Assembly (NCBI GenBank): GCA_007376405.1
Contig: VMGD01000010.1
Span: 1 to 41,436, forward strand
Length of the DNA: 41,436 nt
Reading direction: 5' to 3'
Source: Microgenomates group bacterium Gr01-1014_7
GTDB taxonomy: Bacteria > Patescibacteriota > Microgenomatia > Daviesbacterales > UBA10151
Made by a program: the position numbers and the translations under genes. Of this stretch, positions 16,045 to 22,121 are shown in pieces (position 1 is the first letter of the stretch; each line of letters starts with the position of its first letter). The notes under the pieces were generated by a model. It did no database searches. It was not told the DNA's origin and worked only from the letters and a program-made list of their open reading frames with translations.

Positions 16045-16741
16045 GAGATTATAGGCTAGTTTAGAAGCCCCACAGTAGGCCTAGAACGTCTTCTGTAGTT
16101 GGTTTGATAGGTAGCTTCATGCTTGAGCCTGGGGAAGTTTAGAATTTGAGGGTATGGGAATATATCTAATGTATATGTTATTGTCTGGAAAGTTTTATTT
16201 TTTATATTGTGATTTTTATTTGGGGGATTTATTTTTAAGTACAAATTCTCTAACGCTTTTCTAACATTTTAGGCATAATCCTGGAATTTTTTATTTTTAG
16301 TATTTTAAATCTAGGGAATGGTTTAAAAAGAGGGTATAAGCTTTTTCTTTCAGTCCATCATCCCGACCTTTAGGATCTTTCCTTGGCTGTGGGGTGTGTA
16401 CGGTGGGGGTGGTAGAAGCACAACCACCTACCTAGTCAACACCAGCTCTATCTGTTTATTTATGCAGACTAAGCCATGAAGTAGTGAAGGGAGTTGTTTT
16501 CTATTCTGTATTAACTATCTTACACATCCCTACTCTACACCGTATACTCTACTTAACGTAGCTTAACGCATATAGATATACAGGTATAATTTGAACTTAA
16601 AAAGAAAATAAAGGGGAAAATGTCTTAAGAGGAATGAGCTTTTGCAGTACCATTAAAGGGCTTTTGAGCCTGTTATTCCCGCCAGGAAGTTAAATTATTC
16701 ACAGTTTTTTAGTGAAAATGTAGCGATTTTGTAGGAAATTC
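16045..16741. other. 700-nt non-coding stretch, candidate cis-acting region
   Basis: No convincing gene. It is T-rich in its first half. Short direct repeats cluster at 16531-16568 (TACTCTAC twice, period 14; TTAACG twice, period 10). A hairpin-prone GGTGG/CCACC pair lies near 16405-16430. It borders the terminase-small-subunit-like gene, where packaging sites often lie, so it may be a packaging site or origin. A plus-strand promoter (16563-16590) faces the terminase operon; downstream of it are AGGGG plus a two-codon ORF (ATG TCT TAA) and AAGAGGA plus a 19-codon ORF at 16637. Confidence 0.4.
16563..16590 (+). promoter_or_regulatory. Possible promoter in the non-coding stretch
   Basis: TTAACG, 16-nt spacer, TATAAT. 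Its transcript would run toward and antisense to the minus operon ending at 16742. The -10 box is perfect and the -35 weak. Confidence 0.4.
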
Positions 16742-17212
16742 TTACTCATCTATATACTCCCCCTCAACATCCCCTTCAACATATTCTGCTATCAGCTTCT
16801 TTTGAGTTTGAATAATGTTTAATATGCTTGGAGTTTGGGCTTTCTCTTTTACTGGCATAAAATCTGCATAACCAGCCATTTTCATAATTCTATCCCACCA
16901 TGCTGGGTCTTTGGCTATATTCATTTTCTTTTCAGCTACATCTATCATTTTTCCATAAGTTAAACCTTTGGTTTCTATAAGAGCTCGTATAAACTCTTTA
17001 CCCTGTTTCATATAACGGGAACCTATTACACTGGCCGAATGACGGGTGGCCTTCGGGTGAGCAACCTGGGCTGCTGCTGTTATGTTGCCACCATTTTCAA
17101 TATAGGCGTTTAAGAATCTTTCCAGCCTTTTGCTTAATAGTTTAATTTCTTTTAGTCTTTTAGGTTGTTTAACTTGAGGTTTTTTAATTTGTTGTAAGAC
17201 AGGTTTATCCAT
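16742..17212 (-). CDS. Terminase-small-subunit-like protein, 156 aa
   Basis: After a basic N-terminus (LQQIKKPQVKQPKRLKEIKL) comes an HTH of the terminase small subunit type: LERFLNAYIENGGNITAAAQVAHPKATRHSASVIGSRYMKQGKEFIRALIETKGLTYGKMIDVAEK. Small terminases bind the packaging site. No large terminase follows; instead the operon ends and 700 nt of non-coding DNA begins. Alternatively it is a generic HTH DNA-binding protein. Last gene of the operon from 18669. Confidence 0.6.
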   Translation of the reverse strand: MDKPVLQQIKKPQVKQPKRLKEIKLLSKRLERFLNAYIENGGNITAAAQVAHPKATRHSASVIGSRYMKQGKEFIRALIETKGLTYGKMIDVAEKKMNIAKDPAWWDRIMKMAGYADFMPVKEKAQTPSILNIIQTQKKLIAEYVEGDVEGEYIDE

Positions 17213-17215
17213 AGC

Positions 17216-17560
17216 TTAAGAAACAATCGATTGTTTTGTTATTTGTCTTTTCTTTGATACAGCTGGTGGTTCTTCTTGTAGTGCAGTCAGTAAAGCATTT
17301 ATAAGTCTTAATTTTGCTTCTTTATAAACAGCCATCAATTTTCCAAAACCATACCTTTTAAGTACCTTGTCTCTTTTGTCTGGTTCTAAGAAAGGATTAA
17401 CTTCTGGGTGGTCGTCTAAATTATTCTGTAAACCCATTGTAAATTCACTTAAATAATTCTCAGGTTGAAGTATCCCAAAGATTGTATAGAAAAGATTAGT
17501 TGCATCTCTCTCGATATCCTGGCAAATAAGGTTTTGTTCTTTTGGTTTTAATTTATCCAT
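17216..17560 (-). CDS. Hypothetical protein, 114 aa
   Basis: Start chosen at ATG 17560 (MDKLKPKEQNLICQDIERDA); a TTG at 17596 inside the AATCGATT motif is also in frame. Helical, with NYLSEFTMGLQNNLDDHPEVNPFLEPDKRDKVLKRYGFGKLMAVYKEAKLRLINALLTAL. No known family. It ends with KQSIVS, encoded by the next copy of the repeated AATCGATT motif, 3 nt before the terminase-like gene. Confidence 0.5.
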   Translation of the reverse strand: MDKLKPKEQNLICQDIERDATNLFYTIFGILQPENYLSEFTMGLQNNLDDHPEVNPFLEPDKRDKVLKRYGFGKLMAVYKEAKLRLINALLTALQEEPPAVSKKRQITKQSIVS

Positions 17561-18135
17561 AGTTTGTTGTTTACCGCCCGACTTTGAGGCTGACAATCGA
17601 TTGTTTTATAGTCTTTTTGCACCACACTGAATACAAAGCGGTTTCTCATTTGCAATAAATCCACAAGATGCACAAAAGGTTTTCTCTTTGGGCTGTTCTA
17701 TTTCTGGTTTTGCTAGATTTGCTTCTCCTGAATTGTCACTGTCGACAAAGCCTGCAACTACACGCCCTCCTGTAGGTGGAGTTCCAACTCCACTTCCTAG
17801 CATTAATACTTTTTCCTCAATCTGTGCCAACACCTTTTCACTTGTACCTATTACATTTGAAGTTATCAGTTGTCCATAGCCCCCCTGTAAAATTAGGTCT
17901 TGGAGTAGCTTAGAAGAGATTTTGTTATCAGCGAACTTAATTACTAAGTAACCTATAATTAGGGATGAAACCAATTGACCTGCTTCTGCGAGTTTTACGT
18001 CAAATTCTTTTTTATCCATTTGTTCTAACCTCTCTTTTTAGAGTTTGAGTCTTTTTAAGAAGTTCAAGAGCAACTTCTGCAAGAGGTGTTCTCTCCTCTG
18101 GTTTTGAGGGAGTAGAATAATCGATTGTTTTGTTA
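17225..18135. repeat. Three copies of AATCGATTGTTTT in one operon
   Basis: Copies begin at 17225, 17595 and 18119. The first and third share 17 nt (AATCGATTGTTTTGTTA). Each lies at or just before the start of the next gene of the minus operon, with an internal 8-bp palindrome AATCGATT. Because they fall in different reading frames they are not a conserved peptide; a DNA or RNA binding site is more likely. Confidence 0.55.
17606..18019 (-). CDS. Hypothetical protein with C-terminal zinc ribbon, 137 aa
   Basis: The N-terminal half is helical and moderately hydrophobic (EAGQLVSSLIIGYLVIKFADNKISSKLLQDLILQGGYGQLI). A Gly/Thr/Pro linker is followed by a double-CxxC zinc ribbon: CASCGFIANEKPLCIQCGAKRL. 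GAGAGG lies about 9 nt before ATG, within the end of the overlapping upstream small gene. No family recognised; one of several zinc-ribbon proteins in the element. Confidence 0.55.
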   Translation of the reverse strand: MDKKEFDVKLAEAGQLVSSLIIGYLVIKFADNKISSKLLQDLILQGGYGQLITSNVIGTSEKVLAQIEEKVLMLGSGVGTPPTGGRVVAGFVDSDNSGEANLAKPEIEQPKEKTFCASCGFIANEKPLCIQCGAKRL

Positions 18136-18158
18136 GGTTGTTTTAGTTTACTTTCCAT
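18012..18158 (-). CDS. Small overlapping protein, 48 aa
   Basis: ATG 18158 begins inside the last codons of the upstream gene and TAA 18012 lies just inside the next gene, so both ends overlap (11 and 8 nt). It reads MESKLKQPNKTIDYSTPSKP and continues with a helix EVALELLKKTQTLKREV. It fills what would otherwise be the only gap in the operon, and translational coupling supports it. No family recognised. Confidence 0.5.
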   Translation of the reverse strand: MESKLKQPNKTIDYSTPSKPEERTPLAEVALELLKKTQTLKREVRTNG

Positions 18159-18438
18159 ATTTGAAAGGTCCAATACTTCTGGTTTTACTATTAATTATCT
18201 TAGCTTTCTCCTCTTCTGTTAAAGAATACTTCTGCGGATTTTGGTACCTCTTTACAGCTGCGGAAAGCCGTTTATGTTTGTCGCATAGGTGAGGTTTTCT
18301 TCGTATGTCCTTTGTCTCAAATAGCTGGGGACAAATTTCACACCTGGCCAAAGAAGTCCCTTTTGAAGCAAGATACCTTGCGTCTTCTTCAGTGGCTTTT
18401 CCCTCCTCTATTAATTGTTTTATAGAAACTTGTGACAT
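18148..18438 (-). CDS. Zinc-binding hypothetical protein, 96 aa
   Basis: MSQVSIKQLIEEGKATEEDARYLASKGTSLARCEICPQLFETKDIRRKPHLCDKHKRLSAAVKRYQNPQKYSLTEEE. CEIC ... C-x2-H forms one likely zinc site. Basic and helical after it. It follows the HTH gene by 3 nt. Likely DNA- or RNA-binding regulatory protein; no family name can be given. Confidence 0.55.
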   Translation of the reverse strand: MSQVSIKQLIEEGKATEEDARYLASKGTSLARCEICPQLFETKDIRRKPHLCDKHKRLSAAVKRYQNPQKYSLTEEEKAKIINSKTRSIGPFKYGK

Positions 18439-18441
18439 ATT

Positions 18442-18669
18442 TTAAACGTCTAATCCTTCCCTATAGCCAACACCCTCCAGGTTTTTAACAAAATCTAGGA
18501 TGTCTGCCCCAAAGTAAAGATAGTTTTTACCCACTTTCTTTGCTTTTAGACCATTTAGTTTTGAAAATTCACCCCAGAACTTAGGGGTCTTAATATGAAA
18601 AATGTGCATGGCTTCTTTTGTGGTAAAAAGAACATGCGGCACAATTAATTGTGGCTGTTTAGATAACAT
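18442..18669 (-). CDS. MerR/excisionase-type HTH protein, 75 aa
   Basis: Residues ~15-65: FTTKEAMHIFHIKTPKFWGEFSKLNGLKAKKVGKNYLYFGADILDFVKNL, a winged-HTH arrangement of the excisionase/HTH_17 class (helix-turn-helix, then a wing ending in an aromatic 'YLYFGADIL'). As the first gene divergent from the replication operon it may be the directionality factor or the regulator of the intergenic switch. Promoter at 18677-18706 leaves almost no leader. Confidence 0.6.
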   Translation of the reverse strand: MLSKQPQLIVPHVLFTTKEAMHIFHIKTPKFWGEFSKLNGLKAKKVGKNYLYFGADILDFVKNLEGVGYREGLDV

Positions 18670-18676
18670 GACTACA

Positions 18677-18706
18677 GGATAACGGGGACAATAGGGGGTT
18701 TGTCAA
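18677..18706 (-). promoter_or_regulatory. Promoter of the divergent minus operon
   Basis: On the minus strand TTGACA (plus 18701-18706), 18-nt spacer, TTATCC, with the ATG 8 nt further. Its -35 region is an exact inverted copy of the plus promoter's: TTGTCAAGTA at 18700-18709 and TACTTGACAA at 18746-18755, a likely shared operator. Confidence 0.5.
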
Positions 18707-18748
18707 GTAGCAGTTTTAAGTATTATAGTCTTAGCCTCAAGTTGGTAC

Positions 18749-18778
18749 TTGACAAGAGGGTTTTTAGTTAGCGATACT
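18749..18778 (+). promoter_or_regulatory. Element promoter copy 1
   Basis: TTGACA, 18-nt spacer, GATACT. Nearly identical to the promoter at 15260-15289 (28 of 31 nt). It faces the replication/recombination operon starting at 19117, across a structured leader. Confidence 0.75.
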
Positions 18779-18785
18779 ACTTATA

Positions 18786-18877
18786 GTTTCAGAATTAAGG
18801 CCTCTTTAAGCTAGGACTCACCTCCTGAAACTGCACTAGAAATGGTGCGGTGGGTTTTAGCTTCAAGGGGCTTTTTT
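18786..18877 (+). promoter_or_regulatory. Leader RNA with mutually exclusive stems
   Basis: GTTTCAG (18786-18792) can pair with CTGAAAC (18825-18831). Alternatively GCTAGGACTCACC (18810-18822) can pair with GGTGGGTTTTAGC (18849-18861, three wobbles), closing over GCAC/GTGC. The two folds interlock and exclude each other. A U6 run follows at 18872-18877. Together this resembles an attenuator or riboswitch-like switch. Confidence 0.5.
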
Positions 18878-18887
18878 GTGAAATAGA

Positions 18888-18930
18888 CCAGATAAGAGAT
18901 TTACACAGGTAAGTGCTTGTCTGGTTTTTT
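18888..18930 (+). terminator. Leader terminator of the replication operon
   Basis: CCAGATAAG, 19-nt loop, CTTGTCTGG (one wobble), then six U. It lies about 110 nt after the -10 box and before the first gene, mirroring the terminators of the other leader. Confidence 0.7.
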
Positions 18931-18940
18931 AGTGGTTTGA

Positions 18941-19089
18941 GATTGGATTAGAGGGTAGAGGTCTTCTTGCTGATTGTACTTCTACCTTCTAACTCAATCT
19001 TAAATAGATTGAGGGTAAGAATTACGTCTCATGCCAGAGATAAGGAGGGGCAGAGTTTGCTGCTACTGCCCCGTCCTGAAGTTTACTGA
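18941..19089 (+). promoter_or_regulatory. Second structured leader part with possible leader peptide
   Basis: A 21-bp stem (18941-18961 with 18979-18999; three wobbles, one mismatch) competes for CTCAATCT with a perfect 8-bp hairpin (18993-19000 with 19006-19013). Downstream, AGGA-GGGGCAG (19043-19053) pairs with CTGCCCC-g-TCCT (19066-19077) and would hide the AAGGAGG ribosome site. That site serves a TTG at 19057 reading (M)LLLPRPEVY then TGA. Translation of the leader would open the hairpin. Confidence 0.45.
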
Positions 19090-19116
19090 AGATAAGTAAG
19101 AAAACAAAATAACAAT

Positions 19117-19737
19117 ATGGATAATACTATTATTAGTACAAATGATAACAGGACTCCTACCTTAAAAGTCAAGGTGGTCCCCTCAAAGAGATTTAAAACT
19201 TGCCTAAAATGCTACAGAAGTAAGACTAATAAAAATATCCCTCTAAAATTCATCAAAAACTACTGCCTGACTTGTCTTTATAAAATAATAGATTGTTTTG
19301 CTAAAGAGAACCCAAAACCAACCTGGTCACGTAAGTTTCACAGCTGCCAGGGTTGCGGAACTACTTCAAGAATACATCACTCTTTGGGATACTGCGAGCT
19401 GTGCTACGAAAAATTACCGAAAGTTAGGAAGGCTAGAAATAAATTACAGAAGAGATTCAGAGAAAGCGAAAGCTACAAAATAGCACTTTTAAAATATAGA
19501 AATTCTGAAAAGTATCAAGTAAACAAAAAAAGGCAGGCAGCACGGCTTCGTGCTAACTACATACCAAGGGTTAAAAAGGCATGCACTGGTTGTGGTGTAC
19601 CTAGTCTAAAAGAAGTTTGTGCAGAATGCCATTATAACCTCCCTGAAGTTAGGGAGAAGAGACGGTTCATTTGGAGGGAATGGTATAAAAGGCACCATCC
19701 AAGGAGTAGAAGTTATAAGAAGGAGGCCACAGAATGA
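19117..19737 (+). CDS. Multi-zinc-ribbon protein, 206 aa
   Basis: Three Cys clusters: CLKCYRSKTNK ... CLTC; CQGCGTTSRIHHSLGYCELC; CTGCGVPSLKEVCAEC. Each is followed by a basic helix (KVRKARNKLQKRFRE; EVREKRRFIWREWYKRHHP). The layout resembles the multi-zinc-ribbon gene at 8195. Very basic, so probably nucleic-acid-binding. First gene of the replication operon; it overlaps the next by ATGA. Start ATG lacks a clear ribosome site. Confidence 0.65.
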   Translation: MDNTIISTNDNRTPTLKVKVVPSKRFKTCLKCYRSKTNKNIPLKFIKNYCLTCLYKIIDCFAKENPKPTWSRKFHSCQGCGTTSRIHHSLGYCELCYEKLPKVRKARNKLQKRFRESESYKIALLKYRNSEKYQVNKKRQAARLRANYIPRVKKACTGCGVPSLKEVCAECHYNLPEVREKRRFIWREWYKRHHPRSRSYKKEATE

Positions 19738-20024
19738 AGGGATTTTTTAATATTTTAAAACTAAAAGAAATTACATTATTAAAACATCTGAAGGCTTTAC
19801 TTGACGCCCCTGAGGTGCGGAGGATGAATGGGAAAAAATGGGTAGTTAAAACCTACAGTCAATGGGCGCAGTGTCTCCCTGAGTGGAATTTGTGGACAAT
19901 CAGAAGAACAATTTATAAATTAGAGGCAAAAAATATCATTTTGAGTCATAGCTTTAATAAGAAGATATACGATTTTACTAAATGGTATCGCTTGAGCAAG
20001 AAGGGAGAGGAGCTTTTAAAATGA
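19734..20024 (+). CDS. Winged-helix protein, 96 aa
   Basis: LKEITLLKHLKALLDAPEVRRMNGKKWVVKTYSQWAQCLPEWNLWTIRRTIYKLEAKNIILSHSFN ... WYRLSKKGEELL is a winged helix: a helix-turn-helix with 'W..TIRR.IYKLE..NII' as recognition helix and a beta wing. Phage and plasmid replication genes often contain this fold. Translationally coupled on both sides (ATGA overlaps). Confidence 0.65.
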   Translation: MKGFFNILKLKEITLLKHLKALLDAPEVRRMNGKKWVVKTYSQWAQCLPEWNLWTIRRTIYKLEAKNIILSHSFNKKIYDFTKWYRLSKKGEELLK

Positions 20025-20914
20025 GAGTGACAAATTACCAGAAAGAAATACGGGAGCTAGGAGGTTCCAGGCCAATTGCCTATGACCCAGCTTTATCAGC
20101 AGTAACAGGAAGTGTTAAAACTGGACTGTTTTTGTCGCAATTATTATTCTGGGCAGGGTTGGGTCGGGATAAGGAATGGACTTTTAAAACAATAGCTGAA
20201 ATCAAACAAGAAATTGGATTGTCACGGGATGAACAGGATGTATGTATCAGCAAATTGAAGGCAAAGGGCATTATTTCCACCGCCAGAAAAGGGATACCAG
20301 GAAAACGACATTTTAGAGTCAACTTTTTAGTCCTATCTGAACTCATAAAAGTGTACACATCACATTGTGGGAAACCCACAAACAACATTGTGGCAAACCC
20401 ACAATGTATTACAGAGAATACTTCAGAGAAAAAAGAAATATATATAAAAAGAAAAAATATAAAAAAACAATTTAAAAAGCAAGAAAAAACAAATACATAC
20501 ATACACACTCCAACCAGTGTGCCTTTACGGAATCCGACATTGCCGACACGAACAAAAGGCGAAGCCATAATATCATCAAAGCCTATAGTACCTAATTCTA
20601 CAGGCACACTTGAGGCTGGGCTCACCCCCCTTCCAGCGGATGCACTCTGGGAGATAGCTGGTAAGTTAAATGTTAGATATGAAGATGTTACAGAAACTTA
20701 TAACAATCTTCTTGCAGACCTAGAGGGTGAGAATAGATACAAAACAAAAAACATCAATCTTACCTTACACAAGTGGTTAAAAATTAATCTAGCAAAAGCA
20801 TATATACGACCTATGGAGGAGCTCCAGCGCCTAGCCTGGACAATTTCTAAACCTTCTTTAGTTGCCAAAGACAGAGCCCAGACCAGACGCATGGTTGAGA
20901 TGGGATTACTTTAA
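20021..20914 (+). CDS. Replication-initiator-like protein with winged helix, 297 aa
   Basis: Start chosen at ATG 20021, overlapping the previous stop (ATGA), rather than 19982. N-terminal domain: RPIAYDPALSAVTGSVKTGLFLSQLLFWAGLGRDKEWTFKTIAEIKQEIGLSRDEQDVCISKLKAKGII, typical of phage replication proteins that resemble DnaD/RepA N-termini. A Lys/Thr-rich linker (~residues 135-190) leads to a helical C-terminal domain (DALWEIAGKLNVRYEDVTETYNNLLADLEG ... LTLHKWLKINLAKA). Likely binds the element's origin or loads helicase. No helicase or primase gene is present, so host machinery would be used. Confidence 0.6.
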   Translation: MRVTNYQKEIRELGGSRPIAYDPALSAVTGSVKTGLFLSQLLFWAGLGRDKEWTFKTIAEIKQEIGLSRDEQDVCISKLKAKGIISTARKGIPGKRHFRVNFLVLSELIKVYTSHCGKPTNNIVANPQCITENTSEKKEIYIKRKNIKKQFKKQEKTNTYIHTPTSVPLRNPTLPTRTKGEAIISSKPIVPNSTGTLEAGLTPLPADALWEIAGKLNVRYEDVTETYNNLLADLEGENRYKTKNINLTLHKWLKINLAKAYIRPMEELQRLAWTISKPSLVAKDRAQTRRMVEMGLL

Positions 20915-20975
20915 ATATGAATAAATTCTCAAACTTAGGCAATTCAAAATATAAAAAGAAAGTGAGGTGAAAAAA

Positions 20976-21386
20976 ATGACTGAAGAAGTAAAAAACTTAA
21001 AAAAACAACTTGCCAGAGTAAAAGACAGGGAAAGAAAAAGAGTTAAGTTTGGTTATACCAATACAAAGACTAATGGGACTTATGGTGAATTTTTAGTATT
21101 AGACATGCTTGAAGGGTCAAAGTTAAAGAGAAAACCAACCTATGACATTAAGGCAGCTGATGGGGCAAAAGTAGAAGTTAAAACCAGTTGTTTCCATGCA
21201 GACAGAAAAGCCTGGGAGTTCCAGCTTAAAGAGAAACAGCAAAGAGCAGATGTCCTAACTTTAATTTGCTTGAACCAGGAGAATAAACTGGGGAGACGAT
21301 ATGATATCCCACCTAAGGAATTAGGCATGCAGAATTTGTGGTTGTGTGAAGGTACAGACAGATTTGAAGCTTATAGGGTTATTTAA
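20976..21386 (+). CDS. PD-(D/E)XK-type nuclease-like protein, 136 aa
   Basis: ATG 20976 preceded by GAGGTG; a GTG at 20967 is in frame. After a coiled start comes YGEFLVLDMLEGSKLKRKPTYDIKAADGAKVEVKTSCFHADRKAWEFQL, matching the fold's E ... D-x(9)-E-V-K pattern (Glu in helix 1, Asp and Glu-x-Lys on adjacent strands). Such small nucleases include resolvases and restriction-like enzymes. In this operon a recombination or packaging nuclease is plausible. Motif match only. Confidence 0.6.
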   Translation: MTEEVKNLKKQLARVKDRERKRVKFGYTNTKTNGTYGEFLVLDMLEGSKLKRKPTYDIKAADGAKVEVKTSCFHADRKAWEFQLKEKQQRADVLTLICLNQENKLGRRYDIPPKELGMQNLWLCEGTDRFEAYRVI

Positions 21387-21389
21387 TAT

Positions 21390-21593
21390 ATGAGTATTAT
21401 TTTAAGACTAAAACCAGGAGAGAATCAGAACTCCCTCTTAAAACGCTTTAAATACCAGGTGAAGAATGAGTTAGTAATAGAAGAGGCACGGGCAAGAATG
21501 GCTTATGTTAAACCTTCCCAGGTTAAACAGGAAAAATTAAAAGAGAAAAAAAGAAAGATAAGAGAGTTTAAAAGAGAATTAGACAAGGTTTAA
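21390..21593 (+). CDS. Small basic helical protein, 67 aa
   Basis: MSIILRLKPGENQNSLLKRFKYQVKNELVIEEARARMAYVKPSQVKQEKLKEKKRKIREFKRELDKV. The pattern (LKPGE-x-N-x-LL-x-RF ... R-x-x-R-x-x-Y-x-K-P-S) resembles bacterial ribosomal protein bS21, which has a similar LxRF start and basic C-terminal helices, so it may be an element-borne bS21-like protein. CPR phages are known to carry S21 homologues. It lies 3 nt after the nuclease-like gene and before the operon terminator. Confidence 0.6.
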   Translation: MSIILRLKPGENQNSLLKRFKYQVKNELVIEEARARMAYVKPSQVKQEKLKEKKRKIREFKRELDKV

Positions 21594-21599
21594 AAGATT

Positions 21600-21634
21600 G
21601 CCACCTGGTTTATTCTGGGTGGCTTTTCTTTTTC
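21600..21634 (+). terminator. Terminator of the replication operon
   Basis: GCCACC, 12-nt loop, GGTGGC, then UUUUCUUUUU. A strong Rho-independent terminator right after the bS21-like gene. Confidence 0.85.
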
Positions 21635-21905
21635 CCCACCTCGCTCACCCATTTTTATTTTCCAGCCTCAGGGGTGAAGCTATAGGCAGGATAAGGTTTC
21701 TGACATGATTTTGACCCCCTACAGCCCCTTCTACAGAGGCACAAATATAGACACTCCAACCTGTAGGCTCAAGAGATAAACCTATTTGACAAGACAAAGA
21801 ATTTAGATTATATTTAACAAGTTCACGAGTATTAGATTTTAAGTGTTACCACATTAGTAAATAATTTTAGGAACTGGGAAGTACCTTAGAAACCAGCCTA
21901 AAATT
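21635..21905. other. Gap before the recombinase operon
   Basis: No gene seen. It holds the recombinase promoter (21786-21814) and otherwise unremarkable sequence. Confidence 0.5.
21786..21814 (+). promoter_or_regulatory. Recombinase operon promoter
   Basis: Perfect TTGACA, 17-nt spacer, TATATT. It is a constitutive-looking promoter about 90 nt upstream of the 71-aa gene that precedes the recombinase. Confidence 0.7.
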
Positions 21906-22121
21906 ATGGAAGAGAAACAATATCTAACTGAGGACGAAGCAAAAGAATTACCCTTCATTCCCCTACCCAAAGAATTAGAAAGCCTTCCATTACTACCCAA
22001 AGAGCAAGAAGAAACCATGCGTACTCTGGCCCGCCACGCAATTAGCATCATGCTAGAACGATACAGAAATGATCCCTTGAAAACCTCTTCAAAAAGGCCT
22101 AATGTGGAGGTAAGAAAATGA
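21906..22121 (+). CDS. Small protein co-translated with the recombinase, 71 aa
   Basis: MEEKQYLTEDEAKELPFIPLPKELESLPLLPKEQEETMRTLARHAISIMLERYRN. A Pro/Leu/Glu-rich first half, then one helix. Its stop overlaps the recombinase start (ATGA). Proteins in this position can be recombination directionality factors, but no HTH is seen. No family recognised. Confidence 0.55.
   Translation: MEEKQYLTEDEAKELPFIPLPKELESLPLLPKEQEETMRTLARHAISIMLERYRNDPLKTSSKRPNVEVRK

Noticed and set aside
16056-16244. 62-aa minus-strand ORF in the non-coding stretch
   Set aside because: No ribosome site, composition simply reflects the AT-rich strand, and no neighbour coupling.
20080-20625. 181-aa minus-strand ORF with a hydrophobic middle
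   Set aside because: Lies wholly antisense to the replication-initiator gene, whose frame has family-like sequence and coupled start; the hydrophobic run mirrors its Lys-rich linker.
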